Assembly (NCBI GenBank): GCA_032717465.1
Contig: CM064669.1
Coordinates: 47,410,343 to 47,474,342, forward strand
Direction: 5' to 3'
DNA: 64,000 bases
Origin: Coenobita brevimanus
Taxonomy: Eukaryota; Arthropoda; Malacostraca; Decapoda; Coenobitidae
Positions 35,895-46,030 of this stretch are shown here, piece by piece. Every line of letters begins with the position of its first letter. The first letter of the stretch is position 1. Both the position numbers and the translations under genes were made by a program. The notes under the pieces were generated by a model. That model had not been told where the DNA came from. It was given only the letters and a program-made list of their open reading frames with translations, and did no database searches.

Positions 35895-35958
<64 letters not shown>

Positions 35959-35988
35959 GAGTGGGGTTAGGATGGTGCGATGTTGTGT

Positions 35989-36053
<65 letters not shown>

Positions 36054-36077
36054 AGTGGGGTTAGGGAGGTGCGATGT

Positions 36078-36125
<48 letters not shown>

Positions 36126-36155
36126 GAGTGGGGTTAGGGTGGTGCGATGTTGTGT

Positions 36156-36213
<58 letters not shown>

Positions 36214-36298
36214 AAGAGTAAATATGCATGACTATGAGAATGTACTTAAGTATGAGTTTCTTCATTATAGTTAATCATTTAAAGTTCATGTGCGTGTC

Positions 36299-36332
<34 letters not shown>
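35783..36332 (+). repeat. (GT)n interspersed with four copies of a 35-bp spacer
   Basis: Long (GT)n runs alternate with tgagtggggttaggatggtg followed by cgatgttgtgtggt, near 35860, 35957, 36053 and 36125. The array therefore repeats every 70-100 bp. A separate (GT)n ending in GCGCGCGC lies at about 36299-36340. Confidence 0.92.
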
Positions 36333-36340
<8 letters not shown>

Positions 36341-36460
36341 GCCATAGAAAACAGCCATGTGCGAGTTGTCATGAGTGGAAATAAAATGGTCTTAATTTCC
36401 GCTAAGTAGATGGACGACACTCCTTGCAAAATAAAACAGTGAGAAACCGTGGCAACCAGT

Positions 36461-36464
<4 letters not shown>

Positions 36465-36512
<48 letters not shown>

Positions 36513-36526
36513 CACACACACACTGA
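36465..36526. repeat. (GA)n with short (CA)n
   Basis: (GA)n at about 36465-36510, followed by cccacacacaca. Confidence 0.93.
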
Positions 36527-36863
36527 GTTGGGAAGAGGAAATTATTTGCGCATAATACGACCCATCATTTAACAAACTGATACCACATAAAAAAAAGTCA
36601 TTTCTGATTATGCTAAGATTTTTACGCTAACTCGTTAAAGATACGGTGTTGTGCAGTCAATTGCGGTTTCTTAGTTATCGTTCTTTCTATACCCTGCCCT
36701 GTGCTTATAAATACTGGATAATCCGTAAACAGCGCTTCACTAAATACTCAGGTGGAGGTATCTTTTGTGTTGCTGGAACGGCTCTTGTGGCAGTATCTTT
36801 TGTGTTGCGGGAACGGGTCAGTTTGGTTAGTGTGGGCATGGGTGTGGCAGTAGGAAATGAATA

Positions 36864-37815
36864 TTTTTTTTTTTTTTATGTGAGGAAGAAGGAACCAAAG
36901 TCCATGAGCCCGCAATAACAGTTCCCTCCAAGAGAAAAACAAAATACAAGAGAGAGCCAAATTCAAGATCCATTCATTTCGAGATGCCTGGACACACCGC
37001 GTTTGAAAGACTGGAGATCATAGGCAGCAGGAAATACAGACAGAGGGAGACAGTTCCAGAGTTGACCTGTTGCATAAATGAAGGACTGAGAGTAACGGTT
37101 AACTCTTGCATTAGAGAGTTGGACAGAAAAGGGATGAGAGTTTGCTGCTAGACGGGTGCTACGCACCCGTCGTAGAGGTGGAGGAATGCATGCAGACAGT
37201 TCAGAGGAGCAGTGACCATTAAAGTAGCGATAGAAAAGAGATAAAGATGCAACAGTGCGGCGAAGAGACAGAGGTTGGAGGGAGTCAGTGAGAGGAGGAG
37301 AGTTAATGAGACGAAAAGCCTTTGACTCCACGCTATTGAGAAGAGCTGTATGTAGGGAGCCTCCCCACACATGAGTTGTACTCCACACAGGGGCGGATAA
37401 AACCCCAGTATAGAGTCAACAATTGTGCAGGGGTAAAGAAAGAACGGAGTCGGCTTAGCACACCCAATCTCTTGGAAGCAGATTTTACAAGAGATGTAAT
37501 ATGATCTTTCCAAGATAAGTCACGAGTAAATGAAACCCCAAGCATGTTCAAGGATGATGCAGGATTAAGCTGAATATTATTAAACCTTAGTGGGTATACC
37601 TGTGGAAGATTTTGACGGGTTGATAGGTGTAAGAATTGAGTCTTAGATGCATTAAAAACAACATGATTATTTTTACCCCAGTCAGAGATACGAGCCAAGT
37701 CAAACATTAGGTGTGCCATAGCCTCATCCCTTGTTTGCTGAAGTAACTGCTGAGATGGGCGTTGCGGGAAATATGCAGGACAGATACAGATAAATACTAA
37801 CTCAGCCGTCCTCAC
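36864..37815 (-). mobile_element. Jockey-like LINE, 3' part with poly(A), frameshifted
   Basis: Two overlapping minus-strand frames make up the post-catalytic part of a reverse transcriptase and the C-terminus. The first (37815 to about 37370) contains HLMFDLARISDWGKNNHVVF, then NASKTQFLHLS, LNMLGVSFTRDLSWKDHI and SASKRLGVLSRLR. The second (about 37388 to 36963) contains THVWGGSLHTALLNSVESKA, FRLINSPPLTDSLQPLSLRR and SVQLSNARVNRYSQSF. A 1-base indel near 37375 separates them. The xADD box and everything upstream are missing, so the copy is 5'-truncated. After the stop, about 90 bp of 3' UTR end in a 14-A tail (36864-36877). A related fragment lies at 46.03 kb. Confidence 0.85.
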
Positions 37816-38480
37816 AACACACGAGTGGAAGTGGGGCGTTATATATGGACCACCCTATTATGAGACTATATGAACAGAACTGTATCGTTATAAAGAAACA
37901 ACACAGAATGGATATCTTGCAAAATTGGCACTGCATCATTGTTTTTCACTCCTCTTTTATATATTTTTTTCACAGGGTTAGTGTCGTATCCACTGCTAGC
38001 CTTATGCCAGATATTTTTGTCTTCTCTCTCATTAAAATATACACTTCATAAATCTAACACACCTGATTTTAGCGACTGTCACTTACTTAGTTGGAAAGTA
38101 ATGTAATTTTCCTCAACATATGACTTGCATTAGACAGCGTGTTACTTGTTATTTAGATGGAATAGGCCAACCTTCTATTTATCAGGGTCCTCATTCATTA
38201 CGTTAATAAAGGAACAACAATGCTGACTGGAGTACAATATGGTGTCATCCAGGGTCAAGTTGTGAGAGTGGCCCAATTTGCCCAGGTCAGCTCAAACAGA
38301 CTATAGTAGATATGTGAAGGGGAAAACTCAGGTGGTATTGGAAGTCTATATATATAATGTTACCTTGGAAAAATTCGATTATTCTTTTTTAACTCTGTAT
38401 TTTTTTCTAGTTTTTCCCTACATTCGGATATACTTTTTCTTTTAATGCAAGAGAGAAAGAACCAAAGGCCAGGCTAATAA
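37816..38480. other. No recognised feature
   Basis: AT-rich, unique-looking sequence upstream of the LINE fragment. A short motif near 37800-37825 (minus strand gtgttgtgaggacggctgag) recurs near 36790 and 63783. No gene is supported. Confidence 0.4.
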
Positions 38481-38486
38481 AGAGCA

Positions 38487-38925
38487 CAGTCACACAGAAC
38501 AAACCCCTTCCATTTGCGTGATTTAAAACCCTGCTAATGAACTGCATGCTATATTCTAAACCCCTTCACTACGATGACGCCTTTTCCATTTAATTCTTTC
38601 TGCCTCCAGACGATTTTACTCAGCTTAGGAGAGGCGAAAAAGAATAGTCTGGGGTTTGCTTGATTTAAAGAGAATGGTGACGCCTCTTGAATGAAAAGGA
38701 AAAAAAAAAAAAAAAAGGCACATTCACAGAGGACAAACCCCACACCCATAGGCATGATTAAAAATTTCGCTGCAAATTTAAAGTGAAAATTACATTCTCT
38801 ACCTGAAAGGGTAAAATAAAAAAGGGGGAGGGGGCGCATTCACAAAGCAAAAACCCCCTCCCATCCCTCTGATTTAAAACTTTGGGGGCATGACCTGCGT
38901 TCTACATCCTAAATCCACTTTTAGC
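38487..38925 (+). repeat. Three ~80-bp diverged direct repeats with a family C insert
   Basis: Units start near 38487, 38718 and 38838 with gcacattcacagagnacaaa, then ccccNcccat and tgatttaaaa, and end with a tgcNttctacatcctaaa-like word. Between the first and second lies a family C copy (38555-38700) with ccccttcactacgatgacgc and ccagacgattttactcagct. There is also an A run at about 38700-38716. Confidence 0.65.
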
Positions 38926-39119
38926 CCACATTTCTGCTGCCCCTGCTGTTGTTTAGATTTGGATTAATGTTCCCTTAGGTGATGGTCAGCTCGCGGCGCA
39001 TATACAAGGCATTCATCACAACGCTGGTTAATACGGTGTTGGGGCAGTCGCGAGGGGAATATTTATCTTGCAGTTCCCCCTTGCTGCTGTCTCTGTTTTG
39101 ATTCTTTCGTTTTCTTTTT

Positions 39120-40060
39120 CGTCAATCACCTCTCTCCCTCATCCCTGCTTCATCATACCTCTCTCTCTCTGCTCAGTCATCTCTCCCCTTCCCTACCTTC
39201 CTTCATTTCTCTTCCTGTCCTTTCTCCCGTCATTGATCTTCCTTCCTCTCCCCTTCCTTCCTCCTTCTCTCTCTCTCTCTTCCTTCCTGCATCTCTCTTC
39301 CTCCGTCTCCCCTCCCTCATCTCTCTTTCTCCGTCTCCCCTCCCTCCCTCCATTTCTCCTACCTCTTCTCCTCTCATCTCCATCATCCCTCTCCCTGTCC
39401 TCTCCCTTTTCTTAACCCCCTTCTTCTTCCCTTTCTTTCCCTTCACCTTACTCACCCCTCTCCCCTCTTCCCTCTGCATCGCCCCCCCTCCCCTCTATCC
39501 TATCATCATTCCTTTTCCCTTCCTCTCCTACTTTGTCTGCCTAAAATTTCACCCCTCTCGTCTCTTCCCTCTCATTTTTCTCTCTCTCATCCCTCCCTTC
39601 CTTCTCTCCTCCTCCCTAACTCCCCCCCCCCTCTCTCTTACCTACTCCTAGTGTCCTGCTTTCGACTCTTCCGTTCTGCTTTTCCTCCTCCTCCTCCTCT
39701 GTTACTCTTTATCCCACCTTTCCCCCTTCCATCTACTCTTTCTCTCCCTCTTCCTCTTCCTTTCTCTCTCCCCCTCTTACTTCTGTCTCCTCTTTTCCCT
39801 CATTCTTTTACCCCTCACATTCCCCTTCTCTGTTTCATTTCCCTTACCCCTCTCCTTTTCCTACCTCTCTCATACCCCTCGCTTCTCCCCTTCCTCCTTC
39901 ATCACCCCTCTCCCTCTCCCCTCCGTCACTGTCCCTCAAACCTCCTCCTCCTCCTCCTCCTCCTACTACTACTACTACTACTACTCCTACTTCTGCCACT
40001 ACTACTATTTCCCCTCTCCCCTCCCCCTTCTCCCCTTCTCCCTCCATCTCCCCAAGCTTC
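39120..40060. repeat. 0.9-kb pyrimidine strand
   Basis: The + strand is nearly all C+T with ctctccc, cttcctc and tccctcc words. A (CTC)n then (CTA)n patch lies at about 39942-39985. Frames on either strand are low-complexity. Confidence 0.9.
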
Positions 40061-40329
40061 ATTAATTATCAAGTCCAAACTCCCCACCTGAGGACGTTCA
40101 CTGCCAAATAACACACAAATTACCTTCCTAATTCTATAAGTGGCAGCCAAAAATTAAATCGCTCTTGAATACTCGAAAATATGGCAGAATTTATTATATT
40201 TTTTCCCCTTGTAAAATAAGATGGAAAAAAATTATACAGGAAAATATAACGTTATGGAGTTCTGTTTTTTTTTTTTTTTTTTTTTTTTTTTTCAAGTAGT
40301 ATGACTGAGGTATACAGTATGAGGAGGGG

Positions 40330-40445
40330 GGTGTGGGCTGGGGGCAAGGCAGTGAAGTTGCATTGGACAGGGCGACGTGGAGGCGATTTGTCTGTGGCCA
40401 CCCCTTACGAGATTGAGGCGTCTGGCAATAGATAGATAGATAGTA
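40330..40445 (+). mobile_element. 5'-truncated RTE-like LINE 3' end with (TAGA) tail
   Basis: It begins gctgggggcaaggcagtgaa and carries gggcgacgtggaggcgattt, gtggccaccccttacgagat and gaggcgtctggcaatagata, ending in (GATA)n. It matches the end of the 41.36 kb element except for ccttacg in place of ccaacg. A run of about 26 Ts (about 40267-40293) lies just upstream. Confidence 0.75.
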
Positions 40446-40619
40446 TGACAGGGTATATTTTCCACTCTGATTTTACGATAATATTTCCACTGCATTTTTT
40501 TATATATATATATTTTGGTGGCTATTATTTTTTTTTTTAGTTTTTCACATTTTTTTTTTTTCCCAGGCTCCATGAAAAAAAAATTGGTAGATGTTCGAAA
40601 AGTAAAATTCTGTGTTTTA

Positions 40620-40828
40620 ATTAACCTTTGTTCCTTAATCCCTGTATTCCTGCGACTCATTTTTTTTTCTTGCTACCACCAGACGATATTATTTAACCCA
40701 GGACAGACCTCCAGTAGTGAAGGGATTAATGAAGGCCACTTGAACCTCTTCCATTTCGAAAAATATCTCCAAAATTTAATGAAATCGAAAGGCTGCCCTT
40801 AAAAAAAAAAAAAAAAAAAAAAAAAAAT
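40620..40828. mobile_element. Family C repeat copy ending at a 27-A run
   Basis: ttgctaccaccagacgatat, gtagtgaagggattaatgaa and ggccacttgaacctcttcca give one of the best family C matches. It is followed by about 27 As (40801-40827). Confidence 0.6.
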
Positions 40829-40844
40829 TGCATTGAGGTGGTGG

Positions 40845-41090
40845 TAGTTGTAGTTGTAGTAGTAGTAGTAGTAGTAGTAGGAGGAGGAGGAGGAGGAGGA
40901 GGAGGAACTAGAGCCCCAGGTTCATCTGAAATGTAAACCCAGTGGACTGCAGGCGAAGTTACCCTCCTTCTAAAGTCACCATCCTCCTTTTGGGGTATAT
41001 GGAGGGAGCTGAGGGACGTTTGTATAACCGGGTAGTGGAGCCACCCAGTCATGTCGGTGCCACCACGTGAAGGCGTCCCTCCATCAATAC
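40845..41090. mobile_element. Family D repeat, copy 2, with GTA/GGA tract
   Basis: (GTA)n passes to (GGA)n (about 40842-40905). Then aacccagtggactgcaggcg, accatcctccttttggggta, gggagctgagggacgtttgt, cgggtagtggagccacccag and ggtgccaccacgtgaaggcg follow. This is the clearest copy in the window. Confidence 0.75.
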
Positions 41091-41361
41091 ATTAAACTGG
41101 TCAACAGATTCTTTACCACAGTCATATCCTACCCTTTAAGAAGCTTCATTTTGGGCTTGTTTAATCAGAGGTAAAATTTCACCCACTATTCCGTTGCGTC
41201 TGTTTGTCACTTAGGTATGTCTGTTTCTTTCCTCCCCGTATCATATCAAGGGAAACAAATCTATGGGTAGAGAAGCGTGGCAAGCCCATCACAGCTTTGG
41301 GATAGAGGTAGAAAAGGTGAAATAATTCTTTCACTCCCCAGATGTATTATTATTGTTGTTA

Positions 41362-42652
41362 AGGAAAAGTGTAAGGTATGATACTTATTGACAGAGTTAG
41401 AGAAAGAACAGAGGAATTAGTTGGAGAAGAACAGGGAGGCTTTAAGAAGGGAAGAGGTTGTGTAGATCAGATATTCATTCTTAGATTGTTAGTGGAAAAG
41501 TTTCTAGAGAAGGGAAAGAAGTTGTATGCGGCTTTCATGGATTTGGAGAAAGATATGACAGGGTGGATAGACAAGGATTGTGGAAAGTATTGAGAATATA
41601 TGGAGTAGATGGGAAGTTGTAGAATGCTGTGAAGAGTATGTATGATGATGCTAAGGCTGCAGTGCGTGTGGATGGTGAACTGAGTGAATTTTTCTCTTTG
41701 AAGGTTGGGTTGAAACAGGGATATGTCATGTCTCCATGGTTGTTCAATCTGTACATGGATGGGGTAATAAAAGAGGTACAAGGTAGGGTAGTGGATGTTG
41801 GAATGGCCCTGGTGAGAGAGGGTAGTGTTTGGAAACTCCCTGTACTGTTGTTTGCAGATGATACTGTGTTGTTGAGTGAAGACGAAGGGGAGCTGCAAAG
41901 CTTGGTGGATGAGTTTGGGAGAGTGTGTAAGAAACGGAATCTGAAGGTGAATGTAGGGAAGAGTAAAGTGATGGTCTTTGAGAGAGGTGAAGTCAGTGAA
42001 TGTACAGCGAGGTTGGATGGTGAGGAATTGGAAAATGTGAGTACGTTTAAATACTTGGGTAGTGTGATGAGTAAGGATGGAGGTTTGGAGGGTGAAGTGC
42101 TTGAAAGGGTACAGCAGGGAAGAAAGGTTGCTGGTTCCTTGAAAGCAGTGATAAGAAGCAGGGAAGTGAGCATGGAAGTGAAAAAGTTACTACATAACAG
42201 TATTGTGATACCAACTCTAACGTATGGAAGTGAAGCTTGGACATTGGTGGAAGGATACAAGTCAAGAGTGAGAGCAGTGGAAATGAGTTATTTAAGAGGA
42301 GCCTGTGGAGTCACATGGAGAGACAGGCTGACAAATGAGGATATAAAGGAGCTTTGTGGTGTGGATGTGGATGTGATAGGAAGCGTTAGGAGGAATACAC
42401 TGAGGTGGTTTGGCCATGTGGAGAGGATGGAAGGTGAAAGAATGACGAAGAGAGTGTATGTGAGTGAGGTGGAGGGGGGAAGAGGGAGGGGGAGGCCGAG
42501 GATGATATGGAGGGATGGGGTGGAGAGGTATATGAGAGAGGGGTGTGTGAGTTGGGAGCGGGGCAGTGAAATGGCGGGGGACAGGGCGACGTGGAGGCGA
42601 TTTGTTTGTGGCCACCCCAACGGGATTGAGGCGTCTGGCAATAGATAGATAG

Positions 42653-42653
<1 letters not shown>
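41362..42653 (+). mobile_element. RTE-like LINE, RT palm to 3' end, one frameshift and stops
   Basis: The first frame (from about 41363) has LIDRVRERTEELVGEEQGGF, KKGRGCVDQIF, then AAFMDLEK, which holds the motif A aspartate. A missing base near 41552 shifts the frame, and an in-frame TAG follows at 41620-41622. The second frame (41629-42648, 339 codons) has VGLKQGYVMSPWLFNLYMDG (motif B region) and LLFADDTVLLSEDEGELQSL with the catalytic FADD at 41851-41862. It continues NLKVNVGKSKVMVF, FKYLGSVMSKDGG, LTYGSEAWTL, TLRWFGHVERM and the basic GRGRGRPRMIWRDGVERYM. The frame runs to the very end of the element, and its TAG stop (42646-42648) lies in the GATA tail. The endonuclease is missing by 5' truncation. 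Codons upstream of 41378 already contain a TAA. RTE is the best clade guess. Confidence 0.88.

Positions 42654-42690
<37 letters not shown>
42654..42690. repeat. (ATT)n after the LINE tail
   Basis: An ATT run of about 12 units directly follows the GATA tail. An attattattgttgtt word also precedes the element at about 41346-41360, so the LINE may have inserted in an ATT-rich site. Confidence 0.9.
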
Positions 42691-42699
42691 CATTATTAT

Positions 42700-43210
42700 G
42701 TGGTAGGTGGGGGCGCTCTTCATCCACTCACTCGATGTAGTGCTGCTCTCGGGTGTCTGTCCTTTCCTTTCCTCCTTCCTTCTTTCTTTTCATCCTCTTC
42801 TGTCTTTCTTTACTTCATTCTTTCCTCGTCCTTTGCCTACGGATGACTTTACACTCCCTCTTCCTTCTATCTTTCCATCATTTTTTTCTCTTGCTTCTGC
42901 CTATGAGTGACTCTACACTAAGTGACAAGCCAAATGGTTTCCTGTACACCAGGAAACCATTTACTACGCTGGGTGGTAACTATATAACCAAATTATGTCG
43001 CCTGGTGGTTTAGTGGGTAATTACGGCACTCCAACCGGATTAAGCCGGTGAAGGTTTTTATCCAAGGGATGGTTTGGGTTTATTGCTCACGTAACGCCAC
43101 TCAGGGATGAGTGACGCTGGTCACTCTCATCTTAAATGTCAGGACCAACTTGCCTGGCCCCGGGCCCCTACGCTCCTCTGGGGCAACGTAGGATTGGATG
43201 ATGGATGGAT
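42700..43210 (+). mobile_element. Family E tRNA-like SINE candidate, copy 1
   Basis: Positions near 43000-43070 read gtcgcctggtggtttagtgg, then ggtaattacggcactccaac and cggtgaaggtttttatccaa. TGGTTTAGTGG fits RNA polymerase III box A (TRGYNNARNNG). GGTTTTTATCC about 45 bp downstream fits a box B (GGTTCRANNCC) with two mismatches. The body (acgccactcagggatgagtg, gctggtcactctcatcttaa, atgtcagga, tggggcaacgtagga) is shared with 57.66-57.86 kb. It ends in (GGAT)n then (ATT)n. Upstream words (catccactcactcgatgtag) are also shared, but a pyrimidine patch (42760-42895) interrupts them. Confidence 0.6.
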
Positions 43211-43400
43211 GGATTATTATTATTATTATTATTATTATTATTGCTGTTTTGTTGCTGTTCTTGTTGTTGCTCTTGTTGTTTTATTATTATTATTTTTATT
43301 ATCATTATTATTATTAGTTTTATTTTTAGTATTTTATCGTTTTTATTATTATCATTATTATTTTTCTTATTATCGTTATCATTATCATACTTTTCTTGCT
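43211..43400. repeat. (ATT)n and TTG/ATT degenerate tract
   Basis: (ATT)n at about 43213-43241 is followed by ttgttgctgttc words and imperfect attattatc runs to about 43390. Confidence 0.88.
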
Positions 43401-43409
43401 GAGTCGATT

Positions 43410-43570
43410 AATACTCCGCATATCCCCTTCAATACGGCAACGCATTCTGCATTTCCTTCTGCATCCATACATTATTATTCAGTGTTGTAAAAATCCCGAA
43501 TGCTAATGGGGTTAATAAAGGAAATATCGAACCTCTAGTTTTAAAATTCTCAAAAGGTGACTGTAACTAC
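43410..43570. mobile_element. Family C repeat, diverged copy
   Basis: ccccttcaatacggcaacgc, gctaatggggttaataaagg, aaatatcgaacctctagttt and tctcaaaaggtgactg appear in family order. Confidence 0.45.
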
Positions 43571-43721
43571 GGGGATCGCCAAACTGAACTATACGTCCTC
43601 GGTCTGAAGTGGTTGAGAGAGATTTTGGAGATAGACGGGTCAGATGAAGCCGCCGTCAGAGGTCAGGGGTCAAGGTCAGAGTTCAGGGCGATGCGTTATC
43701 TTGGGATTTATCTGAATTTGG

Positions 43722-43836
43722 TGTGTGTTTATGTGTGTGTGTGTGTTTGTTTTGGGGTGAGTCGTGGGTTGAAATGAAAACGAATACAGAGAATTATAAT
43801 ATATGCTCTTACGTAAAACATATACAAAAGTGGAGG

Positions 43837-43888
<52 letters not shown>

Positions 43889-43992
43889 CTTATGAGCTTG
43901 TTGTGTGTTCAGAGACAGGCAGATACACACGCGCACACACATTAACAGTCACTCGCGAACACACATTCATCAACAGGCAAGATTAGGAGAGC

Positions 43993-44037
<45 letters not shown>
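43722..44037. repeat. (GT)n cluster
   Basis: Imperfect GT at 43720-43755, then (GT)n at about 43839-43886 and 43995-44037, with short CA-rich words between. Confidence 0.92.
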
Positions 44038-44041
<4 letters not shown>

Positions 44042-44274
44042 TTGTGTCATATCAGGTCTCTATACGCACATGTACACGCTGGATTACAAAGGAAATTACA
44101 TTTGTTCATCATGCATGTAGTGTACGTATAATTCTTGTTTACAGATGCTTCTGAGTGAAAACATACATACATACATACACAGAGGACACTTTAAAAGGAA
44201 ATGTATCATGTATGAGAGAAAAACAAATGTATTAGAAAGGAAGGTATGCATGTTAAATCCCTTTTTTTATTTTT

Positions 44275-44410
44275 TTTATTTCATTATTGGTACCTTCAGA
44301 CGATTTCCTTCAGCCAGGAGAGACTTTTGGAACTGGCTGGGTTAGTATAGCCTTCATCAACACCTTCCCTTCATAGCTCTTTTCTCGGTCAAGTAAAATT
44401 TTCTGGTAAG
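44275..44410. mobile_element. Family C repeat, diverged copy
   Basis: ggtaccttcagacgatttcc, ttcagccaggagagactttt, ttagtatagccttcatcaac and cccttcatagctc match family C in order. Confidence 0.5.
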
Positions 44411-44453
44411 AAAAAGGTATAACATGCGTCATCTGATTAGACGGGTTACGGGG

Positions 44454-44455
<2 letters not shown>

Positions 44456-44542
<87 letters not shown>
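44456..44542. repeat. Self-complementary (CA)n-(GT)n palindrome
   Basis: (CA)n of about 40 bp (44456-44495) is joined by a short gtgcg centre to (GT)n of about 46 bp. The two arms are complementary, so each strand could fold into a hairpin of roughly 80 bp. All other CA/GT tracts in the window have a single orientation. Confidence 0.93.
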
Positions 44543-44545
<3 letters not shown>

Positions 44546-44898
44546 ATATTTCGGTATATATTTCCAAGATAAGTTTTGATGCTCAATTTTGGCTCTTTTC
44601 GGCTTTGTTGGCTAGTATACTGGCAATTTTTTAGAAAAAGCAAAATCGTAAGAGTTACTTTATGGTATTATTTATTCATGAGCTTTTCAGTGATATGTGT
44701 AAATCAGGTGTCATATTAAAAGCCCCTGAAGTAGTACACTTTTGGTGTTGTGCATGATGTAGGAGTCCACGCATTGTAATATATCGCATGTATAATAGTG
44801 TTCCTGCTTACTCACCTCACTCACTCGCTCCAACGCTGAATAAATAAATAAATACATAATTTCAGTTTGTATATAAATCATCATATATACTTAAATCC

Positions 44899-44899
<1 letters not shown>

Positions 44900-44956
<57 letters not shown>

Positions 44957-45255
44957 CACAACTGAAACTGGTAAAAGGATTTTGATGAAACTTGGCTGAA
45001 TGGTTGCAAGCGGGTCACAGATGGGTCCGTGTCATTTTCACGTCAATTGAAGTTTTTTAATTGGTATTTTGCTCCTTAATTGATCCCATTGCATGCAGAA
45101 TCAAAGTTTTGTGAGAGGAAGCACATGCGCCAGCGTCAGCGCGTAAAAAGTTGGTTTCGAGCAGAGCGAAGCGCGACCCAAAAATGACTCACTTCAACAA
45201 CAGTTGAGCAAGCGCTGAGCGGTCCATCAAGGCAGCGAAGTGCTTCTACAGTGAC
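44900..45255 (+). repeat. (GT)n followed by an unassigned interspersed repeat
   Basis: (GT)n at about 44900-44955 is followed by aactgaaactggtaaaagga and tttgatgaaacttggctgaa, resembling the units at 1-384 and 29.56 kb. Then comes a GC-richer stretch with aagttggtttcgagcagagc and gaagcgcgacccaaaaatga. No ORF is seen. Confidence 0.55.
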
Positions 45256-45339
45256 TAGAAAGGGAAACCTGCATCACTTTTGAGGTGGAGGGAATGGAGG
45301 GGACAATGGAGAGGCAGTTAGGAGAAACTAATGAAAGCG

Positions 45340-45340
<1 letters not shown>

Positions 45341-45380
<40 letters not shown>

Positions 45381-45400
45381 AGGGAGGGAGGGGGGGAGGG
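45341..45400. repeat. (GA)n passing to (GGGA)n
   Basis: (GA)n at about 45341-45374 followed by gggagggagggaggg. Confidence 0.93.
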
Positions 45401-45599
45401 GGAAGAAAGAGAGAAATTCCAGTCTGCAGCTGCACCATCACCTTACCCTGGCGTGTGGGTGTGGGTGTAAGATTAAGGCTTCTATTTCTGTTGCAAGGTC
45501 TTCGCCAGCACAATACAGGCAGGTTAAAAATTTTCACAAATCTGCTTGCGGCAAAACAACACCTACTGCCTTTTCTGCTCTTGTCAATGTTATCAAATA

Positions 45600-46030
45600 G
45601 TTTTTCTTTATAGCACCCTTTTTTTCGTGGTTTATTTAGGATTCGAGTATTGTAGGCGACAGTTCTTTTTTAGTCTTGAAATTCTGCCAGTTCTAAATGA
45701 GGTCTAGCTAACCTGTAATTATCTAGCGAATTAGAAGGACTGGAAGCTCGTCAGGAAGAAGTGCGAAACCCACGAGGTGTAAAGGGATTTTTGACCCCAA
45801 GTGTATCTAAATGTGCTAGTCATTCATTAACAAACCTCAGCTGCAGTTATGAGGTTATGAGCGAAGAACCATAGACGCACTAGAATTAATAGTAGAGTAC
45901 AGAAACATGCTACCAGTAATTTACATACTTCCTGCATTGACTAGAACTAAATTGTTGCAGTTCGCTCAGGTAAGTTTCTGGAAGTTTTAAAAAGTTCATA
46001 CTACAGCTGTCAACAATGCAGATGAGAGAT
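45600..46030. other. No recognised feature
   Basis: Unique-looking AT-rich sequence. No motif, repeat family or exon is supported. Confidence 0.4.

Noticed and set aside
43000..43075. tRNA gene
   Set aside because: Polymerase III-like boxes are present but no cloverleaf with an acceptor stem was found, and the region is part of a repeated element, so it is treated as SINE-like.
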